A stretch of 64,000 bases of DNA from assembly GCF_003034845.1 (NCBI RefSeq), contig NZ_PZKC01000001.1, positions 1 to 64,000 of the forward strand, given 5' to 3'. Shown in pieces: positions 25,048 to 33,928 of this stretch. How positions within the stretch are numbered: the stretch's first letter is position 1; each line of letters opens with the position of its first letter. The stretch comes from Pseudothauera lacus. GTDB taxonomy: Bacteria > Pseudomonadota > Gammaproteobacteria > Burkholderiales > Rhodocyclaceae. The translations under genes were made by a program, and so were the position numbers. The notes beneath the pieces are model-generated. The model was not told the DNA's origin and did not search any database. It saw only the letters and a program-made list of their open reading frames with translations.

Positions 25048-25878
25048 TTACGCCGCACGCTTGCGGCGGCGCGCCACCGCGCCGATGACGCCCAGGCCGG
25101 CGAGCAGCATGGCGTAGGTGCCGGGCTCGGGTACCGGTGCGGCGAGGTAGCTGTAGCCGTTGGCGGAGCTGAGGGTGCCGTCGAGGAGGGTGAGGCCGAT
25201 GGTGAGCGGAGTGAGCGTACTAAACGTCAGCTCACACTCGCTCCAGCACCCCGATTCGACTGCGGAGTAGAAGACCAGATCAAGGGCAAGGTTGCTCGGG
25301 ACGCTGATCACTGCGCTGAAGTCGATGCCTTGATCGGTCGATGAGGACCGCGACTCGATGATCTCCGCTCCGGACAGGGGCTCGTCGAAAGAAGGACTGG
25401 AGGAGGTGATAGCGTCCCACGTGTAGTTGTAGCGGTAGTCGAAAAGCGTCGTCGAGCCGCTGGCAGAGGTGGAAGACAGGTTGAACCAGTTCCAATAACG
25501 AGTAAAGCCGCCATCAGTTGGTGCGCTCAGCACCTGGCTGTCGAAAGCCACATGAAAGTTGAGCTCCATCAGCGTTGATGCTGCGCTGTGTTCGGCCTGC
25601 AGGGTGTCACTGAACGAGGTTAGCCCGCCGTAACCCATTTCGCCGGAGAAACCGTGCGGAGCTGCGATACGTCCGCTCAGGCTGATGCCTTCGCTGGCAG
25701 GATTGTTGCGAACCTCAACGCTGATGCCCTCCCAGTTCGACGTGATGGTTCCGCTGCCATGGTGCGTGACACGGTCTTCGTAGACCTCCGGGGCCGAGTA
25801 TGCGTAGGCGTCGGAGTATTCGGCTGCGTTGGCCGTTCCTGCGGCCGCAATGGCCGCTGATATGAGGAGTTTCTTCAT
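25048..25878 (-). CDS. PEP-CTERM protein (duplicated-tail pair, member B)
   Basis: A 276-residue secreted protein with signal peptide MKKLLISAAIAAAGTANAAE, a tyrosine-, serine- and tryptophan-rich body (FTRYWNWFNLSS; SGCWSEC cysteine pair near residue 215) and the tail VPEPGTYAMLLAGLG, helix, RRRKR. No known domain recognised. It lies 109 bases upstream of its paralogue on the same strand. A ribosome site GAGCTCAACTCAG is weak, but the ATG begins a classic signal peptide. The upstream gap to 26107 is A/T-rich near 25950-25990 and should hold promoters for this gene and for the divergent signalling operon. Confidence 0.82.
   Translation of the reverse strand: MKKLLISAAIAAAGTANAAEYSDAYAYSAPEVYEDRVTHHGSGTITSNWEGISVEVRNNPASEGISLSGRIAAPHGFSGEMGYGGLTSFSDTLQAEHSAASTLMELNFHVAFDSQVLSAPTDGGFTRYWNWFNLSSTSASGSTTLFDYRYNYTWDAITSSSPSFDEPLSGAEIIESRSSSTDQGIDFSAVISVPSNLALDLVFYSAVESGCWSECELTFSTLTPLTIGLTLLDGTLSSANGYSYLAAPVPEPGTYAMLLAGLGVIGAVARRRKRAA
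25063..25179 (-). repeat. 117-base direct repeat, copy B (PEP-CTERM tail module)
   Basis: Second copy of the near-identical module encoding the LSSANGYSYL-to-arginine tail, here at the end of the 25048-25878 protein. It differs from 24012-24128 at two positions. Confidence 0.9.
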
Positions 25879-26107
25879 CTGAGTTGAGCTCCGTTTGCGG
25901 AAGGTCGGAATGCCCTGTCTTGCCGCGTTGGGTGAGAATTGTGAAGGAGTGTCGATTATGTAATGTGCATCGCAGTGATGCAATATGAATTGTGTGGTGC
26001 GATGAGGCGCCGCTGCACGCCGGGGCTTGAACCTGAGCAGGGATGGGCGGATCATGGGGGGCAGGCGCGCTGTCCAGAAAGCGTCGTGATACGAACCGGG
26101 GAAGCCC

Positions 26108-26929
26108 ATGGAGGAGCTCGTCGGCAGCCCGCCACGCGAGGGCGTGGGGATCTTGCTGCTGGTCGATGATGAGGCCAATATCGTTGCCGCCTTGCGCCGG
26201 CTGCTGCGCCGCGATGGCTATACCTTGCTCAGCGCCGGCAGTGGAGAGGAGGGGCTGGCCTTGCTGGCCACCCAGGCGGTGGATGTGATTCTCTCCGACC
26301 AGCGCATGCCGGGCATGAGTGGGGTCGAGTTCCTGCGTCAGGCGAAGATCCTGCGCCCCGATACCGTGCGTCTGGTGCTGTCCGGCTACACCGAGCTGCA
26401 GTCGATCACCAACGCCATCAATGAAGGGGCGATCTTCAAGTTCCTGACCAAGCCGTGGGACGATGAGCAGCTGCGGGCGAACATTGCCGAGGCTTTCAGC
26501 TTCAAGAGGCTGGCGGACGAGAATCGTCGTCTGTCTACCCAGTTGCGCGAGGCCAATGCGCAACTTGAACGCATGCTGGCCGACAAGCAGGGCCAGATCG
26601 TTCGTGAGCGCCGGACGATGGGCGTGCTTCATGAGCTTTTGCAGGTTTTGCCCTGGCCGCTGCTGGGCGTGGACGAAGCGGGCATGGTGGTTGCCGCAAA
26701 TGCGCAGCTGGAGAACCTGCTTGGCAGCGCGGCGGCACTGCTGGGAGGTGACAGTGATGCTGTTCTGCCGGCAGCGCTGGCCCGCTTCGCTGCCGGCGGT
26801 GGTGATGACGAAACGGTGCTGGCGCTGTGCGGCGCGGATTACCGGGTGCTGCGCCGGCAACTCGGCGAACGCTCGGGGGCGGCGGGAAAGCTGCTCATCC
26901 TGCTCCCTGAGGGTAAGTGTGATGGCTGA
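26108..26929 (+). CDS. Response regulator with REC and PAS-like region
   Basis: A 273-residue cytoplasmic protein opening the signalling operon. The receiver domain (about residues 15-135) has LLVDDEANI, the phosphoacceptor Asp64 in ILSDQRMPGMSG, the switch residue in LVLSGYTE and the lysine in FKFLTKPWDDEQL. A helical linker (DENRRLSTQLREANAQLERML) leads to a C-terminal PAS-like domain (LPWPLLGVDEAGMVVAANAQLENLLG) without output enzyme motifs. The KPWDD form is that of RpfG-type receivers and recurs in four other proteins nearby. The stop overlaps the start of the next gene by 8 bases. It may act by protein contact rather than DNA binding. Confidence 0.9.
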   Translation: MEELVGSPPREGVGILLLVDDEANIVAALRRLLRRDGYTLLSAGSGEEGLALLATQAVDVILSDQRMPGMSGVEFLRQAKILRPDTVRLVLSGYTELQSITNAINEGAIFKFLTKPWDDEQLRANIAEAFSFKRLADENRRLSTQLREANAQLERMLADKQGQIVRERRTMGVLHELLQVLPWPLLGVDEAGMVVAANAQLENLLGSAAALLGGDSDAVLPAALARFAAGGGDDETVLALCGADYRVLRRQLGERSGAAGKLLILLPEGKCDG

Positions 26930-27122
26930 TGCGAAGACCGATCAACAGAGTGAGCGCGTGCACGACGACGCACTTGCCGAGCATGTGGCGTGGCTGTTCC
27001 GCCACGCGGGCGACCACGACAGCGCGCGCATGCTGCAGGCTTTGGTTCTTGCTCACCGGCGGGGCGTTGCAGAGCCGGGCGCTGCGGATGGGAGTGGTGA
27101 ACCGCAAGGGGGCGGTGCGTGA
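26922..27122 (+). CDS. Small protein of unknown function in signalling operon
   Basis: A 66-residue hydrophilic protein (MADAKTDQQSERVHDD, then LAEHVAWLFRHAGDHDSARML). The first two thirds look like one or two amphipathic helices; the end is glycine/proline-rich. It overlaps the preceding gene (start at 26922, stop at 26929) and the following one (GTG at 27119), an arrangement that argues it is translated. I recognise no family. It could be a connector or anti-kinase peptide, but nothing in the sequence shows this. Confidence 0.6.
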   Translation: MADAKTDQQSERVHDDALAEHVAWLFRHAGDHDSARMLQALVLAHRRGVAEPGAADGSGEPQGGGA

Positions 27123-27964
27123 GTACCCCGACGCATCCGCTGGATCGCGACGAGCTTGCCCGGCGTATCGCCGCACTGCCGGCATTGCCGCCGCTGGTGA
27201 TGGATCTGCTGGCCAGTCTGCAGCAGGAAGACCTCGACGTCGCCACCCTGGCGCGCCGCATCGCCGCAGATCAGGGCTTGCTGGTGCGTACGCTGAGAAT
27301 TGCCAACTCTCCTTTCTACGGGCTTGCCGGACAGGTCGACAGCCTGGATGAAGCCATTCTGGTGCTGGGGTTCCGAACCGTGCGTTCGCTGGTGCTTGGC
27401 GCAGGTATTGTCGGCGGGTTCAGGCACAAGGCCGGAGGCGGTTTCCGGGCCGGGGTGTTCTGGCGCCATTCGGTGGCGGTTGCGGTGTGTGCACGCGCCC
27501 TTGCGCGCGCACGGCGGGCCAATGCCGAGGCGGCGTTTACCGGCGGTCTGCTGCACGATCTAGGGCGCTATGTGATGGCGCTGTGTTATCCCCTGGAGTT
27601 CGAACGGGTAGTGCACCTGCAGGCACAGCGCGATTGCCCCCACCTGGAAGCCGAACGGGCCGTACTGGGTGTCGATCATGCAGAGGTGGGGGTGATGCTG
27701 GCGCGCGCCTGGGGTTTGCCTGAAGGCTTGATCGAGGGCATTTCCTGCCACCACGAACCCGGCGAGAATGGTGCCGCCGACTTGATGCACTGTGCAGAAG
27801 TCCTCGCCCATGCGCTTGAACTGGGGCACGAGCACCGTGGCATGGTACCGCCGATGGATCATCAGGCATGGCAGCGCGGTGGTTTCGACGCGGTAACGCT
27901 GGCGCCGCTGTTGGGGCAGATCGAAAACGAATACGAGGAGGTCTGCAATGCCCTGCTGTCCTGA
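27119..27964 (+). CDS. HDOD domain protein
   Basis: A 281-residue cytoplasmic protein made up of one HDOD domain: LPALPPLVMDLL, LARRIAADQGLLVRTLRIAN and SPFYGLAGQV, VLGFRTVRSLVL, then FWRHSVAVAVCARALAR and TGGLLHDLGRYVM. HDOD domains are relatives of HD-GYP phosphodiesterases and usually act as signalling scaffolds. This one retains HDLGR where HD-GYP has HDIGK. The GTG start overlaps the preceding stop and its own end overlaps the histidine kinase start by 17 bases. Its place among c-di-GMP and phosphotransfer proteins fits a regulatory role. Confidence 0.92.
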   Translation: MSTPTHPLDRDELARRIAALPALPPLVMDLLASLQQEDLDVATLARRIAADQGLLVRTLRIANSPFYGLAGQVDSLDEAILVLGFRTVRSLVLGAGIVGGFRHKAGGGFRAGVFWRHSVAVAVCARALARARRANAEAAFTGGLLHDLGRYVMALCYPLEFERVVHLQAQRDCPHLEAERAVLGVDHAEVGVMLARAWGLPEGLIEGISCHHEPGENGAADLMHCAEVLAHALELGHEHRGMVPPMDHQAWQRGGFDAVTLAPLLGQIENEYEEVCNALLS

Positions 27965-29783
27965 TCGTCCGCTACCAGCAGCGGTGGCTGCCGGGCTCGG
28001 GCACCTGTCGGCGGCGGGGCTGACCAGCCACATCGCGATGCTGCTGTGCGACGAGCAGGGTGGGCTGCTCTACGTGTCCGAAGCATGCTGTGCGATGCTC
28101 GGCTTCGGCGCTGCGGAGCTGGTCGGAAAGGACTTCAAGGACTGCGTGGCAGCGGGGCACGACGAGGATTACTGCACAAAGATCTGGAAAGCCCTTGATG
28201 AAGGACGGGACTGGACCGGCGAGCTGTGCTCCCGGCGCAAGGATGGCACGGAGATCTGGCTGGGGATCACGCTGGTTGTCACGCCGAGCGGTGAACAGGG
28301 GCGGCGTTGCTATGTCGGCCTGTGTACTGACATTACCGAACGCAAGCGTGCAGAGAACGCCCATCGCAGCTTCGAGGCATTGCTGGAGCAGGCGCTGCAG
28401 GGTAATCCGGTGCCGAGTTTCGTGATCGACGCAGAGCATGTCATCACCCACTGGAATCGCGCCCTGGAGGTGATCACCGGGCATTCCGCGGCATCGATGC
28501 TGGGAACCCGGCGTGCAGGCGAACCGTTCTATCAGGTTGCGCGTCCGGCGATGGCCGACCTCATCGTTGATGGGCGTTTCGACGGGCTGGATGAGTTCTA
28601 TCATGACCATTATCGCCCCAGCCGCGTCGTCCCCGACGCCTATGAGGCGGAGGGCTTCTTTCCGCATCTCGGCGATGGTGGGCGCTGGCTGTCATTTACC
28701 GCAGCGCCCTTGCGCGACGCCCGGGGCGGTGTTCTGGGCGCGATCGAGACCTTGGTGGACATCACCGAACGCAAGCGTGCCGAAGAGGAGCTGAAGCGTT
28801 CGCAGAGCGATCTGGAGCTGCTCGTCGAACGGCGCACCGAGCAGTTGGCCCTGGCCAAGGCCGCTCTTGAGGAAGATGTGGTTCAGCGCCAGCGCTCGGA
28901 GGACGAGTTGCGCCGGCGCAACGCTGAACTCACCGAGCTCAATGCGCGCCTGCGCGAGACCCAGGATCAACTTGCGCAGTCCGAGCGTCTGGCGTCGATC
29001 GGCCAGTTGGCGGCCGGTGTGGCGCACGAGATCAACAATCCCATCGGTTACGTACTGTCCAACCTCGGGACGCTGGAGGGCTACCTGAATGACCTGTTCG
29101 AGGTGCTGGCAGCCTTCTCGGCCGCCGTTGCCGCCCTGCCTGCGGGGCACCCGGCGGCACAGACGGCGCAGGATGTCTGCCGGCGCAAGGATCTGGCCTA
29201 TCTCAAGGAAGATGTGCCGTCGCTGCTCGCCGAGTCCAAGGAGGGGATCGACCGCGTGCGCAAGATCGTTGCCGACCTGAAGGATTTTTCCCGCGTCGAT
29301 ACCACCCAGGAATGGCAGTTCGCCAATCTGCACCAGGGGCTGGAAAGCACCCTCAACATCGTCGGCAACGAGATCAAGTACAAGGCCGACGTCGTACGAG
29401 AGTACGGCCCACTTCCAGAGGTGGAGTGCCTGCCGTCGCAGCTCAACCAGGTGTTCATGAACCTGCTGGTGAATGCTGCGCACGCCATCGACGGCCCGCG
29501 TGGGCGCATCACCGTGCGCACCGGCGCGGATGACGGCGATGCCGTATGGGTGGAGTTCAGCGACACGGGCTGCGGCATTGCCGAGGAGAACCTGGGGCGG
29601 ATCTTCGATCCCTTCTTCACCACCAAACCGGTCGGCAAGGGCACCGGCTTGGGTTTGTCTCTTTCCTATGGCATCGTGCAGAAACACCGCGGCAGTATCG
29701 AAGTGCGCAGTCGTGTGGGTGTTGGAACGACCTTCCGCGTCGTGCTGCCGGTGCGCCAGACCGACAAGGAGTCCGATTCGTGA
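27948..29783 (+). CDS. PAS-PAS sensor histidine kinase
   Basis: A 611-residue soluble kinase. Two PAS domains (about 25-135 and 145-270) each end in DITERKRAE, followed by a long coiled coil (about 275-345), the dimerisation/phosphoacceptor helix with His360 in GVAHEINNPIGYVLSN, and an ATPase domain with LPSQLNQVFMNLLVNAAHAID (N box), DTGCGI (G1), FFTTKPVGKGTGLGLS (F and G2). No membrane segment is visible, so it senses an internal signal. The ATG has GAGGAGG in front. Its stop overlaps the next gene's GTG (GTGA), pairing it with the REC-HD-GYP protein. Confidence 0.95.
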   Translation: MPCCPDRPLPAAVAAGLGHLSAAGLTSHIAMLLCDEQGGLLYVSEACCAMLGFGAAELVGKDFKDCVAAGHDEDYCTKIWKALDEGRDWTGELCSRRKDGTEIWLGITLVVTPSGEQGRRCYVGLCTDITERKRAENAHRSFEALLEQALQGNPVPSFVIDAEHVITHWNRALEVITGHSAASMLGTRRAGEPFYQVARPAMADLIVDGRFDGLDEFYHDHYRPSRVVPDAYEAEGFFPHLGDGGRWLSFTAAPLRDARGGVLGAIETLVDITERKRAEEELKRSQSDLELLVERRTEQLALAKAALEEDVVQRQRSEDELRRRNAELTELNARLRETQDQLAQSERLASIGQLAAGVAHEINNPIGYVLSNLGTLEGYLNDLFEVLAAFSAAVAALPAGHPAAQTAQDVCRRKDLAYLKEDVPSLLAESKEGIDRVRKIVADLKDFSRVDTTQEWQFANLHQGLESTLNIVGNEIKYKADVVREYGPLPEVECLPSQLNQVFMNLLVNAAHAIDGPRGRITVRTGADDGDAVWVEFSDTGCGIAEENLGRIFDPFFTTKPVGKGTGLGLSLSYGIVQKHRGSIEVRSRVGVGTTFRVVLPVRQTDKESDS

Positions 29784-31072
29784 GTGCAGCTGATCCGCAC
29801 GTGCCGACCATCCTGTGTGTGGACGACGAGGCCAATATCCTGTCTGCGCTGCGCCGCCTGTTCCGCCCCGCGGGCTATCGGGTGTTGTGCGCGGAAGGTG
29901 GCGCGGCGGGCTTGGCGACACTTGAGGAGGAGGGGGGCGCTGTCGATCTGGTGATTTCCGACATGCGCATGCCGGTGATGGACGGCGCGCGCTTTCTTGC
30001 CGAGGTGCGCGAGCGCTGGCCCGGTATCGTGCGTATCCTCCTTACCGGCTATGCGGACATCGAATCCACCATCGCAGCCATCAACCAGGGCCAGATCTAC
30101 CGTTACATCGCCAAGCCGTGGAACGATGCCGAGGTCGTACTGATCGTTCGCGAAGCCCTGGAACGCCAGGCACTGGTGCGCGAGAAGCTCCGGCTGGAGG
30201 CGCTGACGGCCCGTCAGAACGAGGAGCTGAAGGTCCTCAACGCCGGCCTCGAGGAAAAGGTGCGGGAGCGCACCGAGGCCTTGCGTCAGGCCCATGAACG
30301 GCTGAAGCGCAGCTTCTTCACCTCGATCCAGGTCTTTGCCAACCTCATCGAACTGCGTGGCGGCAACATGGCCGGACATTCGCGGCGGGTCGCCGATCTG
30401 TCGCGCAAGGTCGCGGCAGCGATGGGTATGGATGGGCGGCAGTGCAACGATGTCTTTCTTGCCGCCCTGCTGCACGATATCGGCAAGATCGGTCTGCCGG
30501 ACGCGCTGCTGGCGAAGCCGACGAACAAGATGAACGGGGATGAGCTCGGTGTCTGGCGCAAGCATCCGGCCAAGGGTGAGCAGGTACTTATGGCACTGGA
30601 GGATCTGCGCGCCGCCGCGCGCTTGATCCGCAGCCATCACGAGCGCCATGACGGCCAGGGTTATCCGGATGGCTTGCGTGGCGAAGCCATTCCCCTGGGG
30701 GCCCGCATCCTCGCGTTGGTGAACGAGTACGACGGTCATCTGCATGGCACCCTGACCGGCACCCGCAGCAGCGCGGACGATGCCCGCCGGCTGATTCTCC
30801 AGGGGCGCGGCAAGCGCTACGATCCGGCGGTGGTCGACGCCTTCCTGGCACTTTTCGGCGCGCCGCCGGAGCCGCCGGTCAATGAACTGGCGCTGACCCC
30901 GGCATTGCTCAGCTCCGGCATGGTGCTGGCCCGTGACCTGATCAGTCGCGAGGGGGTGCTGCTGCTGGCGGCGGATTACGTGCTCGATGACAACCTGATC
31001 CGTCAGATTCGCGAATACGAGGTCGCTGAAGGCACCCGCATCACCCTGTTTGTCCGTAACCCGGAGGGCTGA
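29780..31072 (+). CDS. Response regulator with HD-GYP c-di-GMP phosphodiesterase domain
   Basis: A 430-residue RpfG-like protein. The receiver has VDDEANI, the acceptor in VISDMRMPVMDG, LLTGYAD and RYIAKPWNDAEV. A coiled coil (EELKVLNAGLEEKVRERTEA) links it to the HD-GYP domain: GHSRRVADLSR, HDIGKIGLPD near residue 232 and HHERHDGQGYPDGL near 290. These are the metal and GYP residues needed to hydrolyse c-di-GMP. A C-terminal region of about 80 residues beyond the usual end (LTPALLSSGMVLARDLIS) resembles tails of other HD-GYP proteins. GTG 29780 has AAGGAG upstream and overlaps the kinase stop. The kinase at 27948 is its likely partner. Confidence 0.95.
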   Translation: MSAADPHVPTILCVDDEANILSALRRLFRPAGYRVLCAEGGAAGLATLEEEGGAVDLVISDMRMPVMDGARFLAEVRERWPGIVRILLTGYADIESTIAAINQGQIYRYIAKPWNDAEVVLIVREALERQALVREKLRLEALTARQNEELKVLNAGLEEKVRERTEALRQAHERLKRSFFTSIQVFANLIELRGGNMAGHSRRVADLSRKVAAAMGMDGRQCNDVFLAALLHDIGKIGLPDALLAKPTNKMNGDELGVWRKHPAKGEQVLMALEDLRAAARLIRSHHERHDGQGYPDGLRGEAIPLGARILALVNEYDGHLHGTLTGTRSSADDARRLILQGRGKRYDPAVVDAFLALFGAPPEPPVNELALTPALLSSGMVLARDLISREGVLLLAADYVLDDNLIRQIREYEVAEGTRITLFVRNPEG

Positions 31073-31073
31073 G

Positions 31074-33341
31074 ATGGGGCTTGCCGAGGTGTTTGCCCGC
31101 TTCCAGCGCACACATGCGATGGTGCTGCCACTGGCCTTGCTCACGGTGATGATCTTCGGGGTTGGCTATGGCACCCATGAGCGCATGGTGCACGAGGCCC
31201 GCAAGAACGCCGAGCGCGAACTGCAGGGACTCTCCGACATACGCCGGGCGGAGTTGTCGAACTGGCTGGAGAATCTGCGCCTGAGGAATGCACGTCCGCC
31301 AGGCAGCGCCTTGCCCGAGGGGGTGCTGCGTGCCGCCAGCGACCCGGCTGTGCTGGCCCGCCTGGGCGAGTTGCTGCGCTGGCAGGTCGAGACGACCGCC
31401 GAGTACCCGGCCGGGTGGCTGCTCGATGCGGCGGGTCAGATCGTGGTTTCAGTCGGCACGGAAGCTCTGCCGCCGCTCACCTCTCCTGCGCTGATGGAGG
31501 TCAGCAAAGCCGGCGAGGCCCGCATTCACGATTTCTACCTCAGTGACCAGGGCTCTGCGCGCCTGGCAGTGATCACGCCATTGATGACTGGAGACGGGGA
31601 GAACGATGGGCGCGTGGCCGGCTTCATGGTGGTCGCGGTCGACCCGGAATACGTCCTCTATCCCACGCTGCGCCGCGGACTGACCTTCAAGGCGCCCATC
31701 GAAACCTTCATCGCGCGCCATGAGGGAAGAGCGGTGCGCTACCTGAATCCGCTCCTTGATGCACCCGAACCCCTGCGTCTGCTCATCGACGCGCCGGCCA
31801 GCACGCTGCTGGCAGAGCGTGCGCTGTCCGCCGAGGGCGTGGTCCTGGAGGGAACGGACTACCGCGGGGTGGCCGTACTGGGTGTTGCTCACCGGGTGGA
31901 GGAGATGGATTGGGTGGTGGTTACCAAGATGGACGTCGCTGCAGTCCATCACAGCGTGAAAGGTCAGTTCGGCGCACTCGCCCTGCGCCTTGGCGTGCTG
32001 CTGGCGCTGCTGGTGGTGCTGTTCTGGCTGGCACAACGCTACTTTCGCGTACAGAGCGACCTGCAACAGGTATCGAGCGACCTCGAACAGGTCCGTCACG
32101 AGAAGCTGTCGGAGTTCTTCGTACGCTATGCCCATGACGTGGTGTTGCTGATGGACGAGTCGGGGAGCATCCTGCAGGTCAACGAAGCCGCCCGCGACGT
32201 GTATGGCTACGCCGAAGAAGAGCTGATTGGCGCCAACATCTCCCGCCTGCGTGCGCCCGAGTCGCTGGATACCCTCGGCGATCACCTGAAAGCTGCCGAC
32301 ACGCCTGCCGGCATCACCTTCCGGACGACCCACATGCGACGCGATGGCAGTGTCTTTCCGGTCGAAGTCAGCTCCGGGACCTTCGATTACCAGGGGCGGC
32401 GCTATCGCCAGTCCATCATTCGCGACATCAGCGAACGCGAGCTTGCCGAGGCCCGCCTGCGCAAGGCTCTGGATGCACAGATCTTGCTCAATCGCCGCCT
32501 TGAGGACGCCCAGAACCAGCTGCTCCAATCGGAAAAGATGGCCTCCATCGGCCAGCTCGCCGCGGGCGTCGCGCACGAGATCAACAATCCGGTGGGCTTC
32601 GTCAGCTCGAATCTGGGCACTTTGCGCCAGTACCTGAGCAGCGTGCTGACTGTCGTCGACTACGCTGAACGCCGGTATGGCAGCGACGAGGGCTTGCAGG
32701 CAGTGATGGCCGAACAGGACATGGCCTTCATCCGTGAGGACGCGCCGGCCTTGCTCGATGAGTCCTTGGAGGGCATTGCCCGCGTGCGCAAGATCGTCCA
32801 GGACCTGAAGGACTTTTCCCGTGTCGGCGAGACCGACTGGCAGTGGGCAGATATCCATGCCGGGCTCGACAGCACGGTCAACATCGTCTGGAACGAGATC
32901 AAGTACAAGGCCACGCTCGACAAGGATTACGGCAGGCTGCCGGACATCTGGTGCCTGCCGTCGCAGCTCAACCAGGTCTTCCTCAACCTGCTGGTCAACG
33001 CTGCCCACGCCATCCGCGAACACGGCAGGATCACCCTGCGCAGCGGGATGAGCGAGGACGGCGAACAGGTCTGGGTGGAAGTCTGCGATACCGGTGCGGG
33101 GATCGCGCCCGAGCATCTGAGCAAGCTCTTCGACCCCTTCTTCACCACCAAGCCGGTGGGACAGGGTACCGGTCTCGGTCTTTCGCTCGCCTTCTCCATC
33201 GTTCAGAAGCATGGTGGACACATCGAAGTAAGCAGCACGCCCGGGGAGGGCAGCTGCTTTCGTGTCGTGCTCGCGCGGGTACCCCCACAGGCGCCGTCAC
33301 CAGAGAACCCCCCCGTTCAAACCAGTGAGGTTTCAGCATGA
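31074..33341 (+). CDS. Membrane sensor histidine kinase (Cache-like, PAS)
   Basis: A 755-residue kinase with an N-terminal membrane segment (about 17-33), a periplasmic Cache-like sensor of about 260 residues (including LSDIRRAELSNWLENL), a second membrane segment (about 305-322), a PAS domain (about 350-470), the phosphoacceptor His501 in GVAHEINNPVGFVSSN and an intact ATPase domain (LPSQLNQVFLNLLVNAAHAI, DTGAGI, FFTTKPVGQGTGLGLS). It begins 2 bases after the HD-GYP gene stop and its end overlaps the next receiver gene. It is the only kinase of the operon that can read a periplasmic signal. The kinase core is clearly paralogous to those at 27948 and 38042. Confidence 0.95.
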   Translation: MGLAEVFARFQRTHAMVLPLALLTVMIFGVGYGTHERMVHEARKNAERELQGLSDIRRAELSNWLENLRLRNARPPGSALPEGVLRAASDPAVLARLGELLRWQVETTAEYPAGWLLDAAGQIVVSVGTEALPPLTSPALMEVSKAGEARIHDFYLSDQGSARLAVITPLMTGDGENDGRVAGFMVVAVDPEYVLYPTLRRGLTFKAPIETFIARHEGRAVRYLNPLLDAPEPLRLLIDAPASTLLAERALSAEGVVLEGTDYRGVAVLGVAHRVEEMDWVVVTKMDVAAVHHSVKGQFGALALRLGVLLALLVVLFWLAQRYFRVQSDLQQVSSDLEQVRHEKLSEFFVRYAHDVVLLMDESGSILQVNEAARDVYGYAEEELIGANISRLRAPESLDTLGDHLKAADTPAGITFRTTHMRRDGSVFPVEVSSGTFDYQGRRYRQSIIRDISERELAEARLRKALDAQILLNRRLEDAQNQLLQSEKMASIGQLAAGVAHEINNPVGFVSSNLGTLRQYLSSVLTVVDYAERRYGSDEGLQAVMAEQDMAFIREDAPALLDESLEGIARVRKIVQDLKDFSRVGETDWQWADIHAGLDSTVNIVWNEIKYKATLDKDYGRLPDIWCLPSQLNQVFLNLLVNAAHAIREHGRITLRSGMSEDGEQVWVEVCDTGAGIAPEHLSKLFDPFFTTKPVGQGTGLGLSLAFSIVQKHGGHIEVSSTPGEGSCFRVVLARVPPQAPSPENPPVQTSEVSA

Positions 33342-33928
33342 CTCACCGCATCCTGCTCGTCGATGATGAACCGGGCATTCTCAGCGCGCTGAAGCGCCTG
33401 CTGATGCTCACTCCTTGTACCTTCAACGGAGAAACCTACCGTCTGCAGATCGATTGCTTCACCTGCCCGGAGGACGCCCTGCGCGCGGTACGCTCCGTGC
33501 CGTACGAGATGGTGATCTCCGATTTCCGCATGCCGGGCATGGATGGTGTTGAACTGCTGCGCCAGGTGCGCACCATCCAGCCCCACGCGGTGCGCTTCAT
33601 CCTCTCCGGCTACGCGGACCTGCAGGCGCTGGTGAACGCCATCAACGAGGCGCAGATCAGTCGCTTCATCGGCAAGCCGTGGAAGGATTACGAGCTGGTC
33701 TCCGCAATCGCCCAGGGGCTGGCCTACCGTGCCCTGCAGGTGGAGACCGAACGCCTCGCCGATGAACGCCGGGTGGAGCGTCAGCTCGTCAGTCCGGAGG
33801 AAGTCGCCCGCAAGCAGCTCGAAGCGGAAGAGCCGGGGATCACCCAGGTGCGCTGGGGGGAAGACGGTTCGGTGATCCTCGACCCCGACCTGCAGGCCGA
33901 GTACGAGCGACTCCATCCGAATGGCTGA
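33338..33928 (+). CDS. Single-receiver response regulator with C-terminal extension
   Basis: A 196-residue protein. The receiver has LLVDDEPGI, VISDFRMPGMDG with the acceptor aspartate, FILSGYAD and RFIGKPWKDYEL. It carries an insertion between beta-1 and beta-2 (MLTPCTFNGETYRL) absent from its siblings, and a C-terminal extension of about 60 charged residues ending DPDLQAEYERLHPNG. No output enzyme or DNA-binding domain is present. ATGA overlap with the kinase in front and an 8-base overlap with the GTPase behind suggest it links kinase and GTPase. Confidence 0.9.
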   Translation: MTHRILLVDDEPGILSALKRLLMLTPCTFNGETYRLQIDCFTCPEDALRAVRSVPYEMVISDFRMPGMDGVELLRQVRTIQPHAVRFILSGYADLQALVNAINEAQISRFIGKPWKDYELVSAIAQGLAYRALQVETERLADERRVERQLVSPEEVARKQLEAEEPGITQVRWGEDGSVILDPDLQAEYERLHPNG

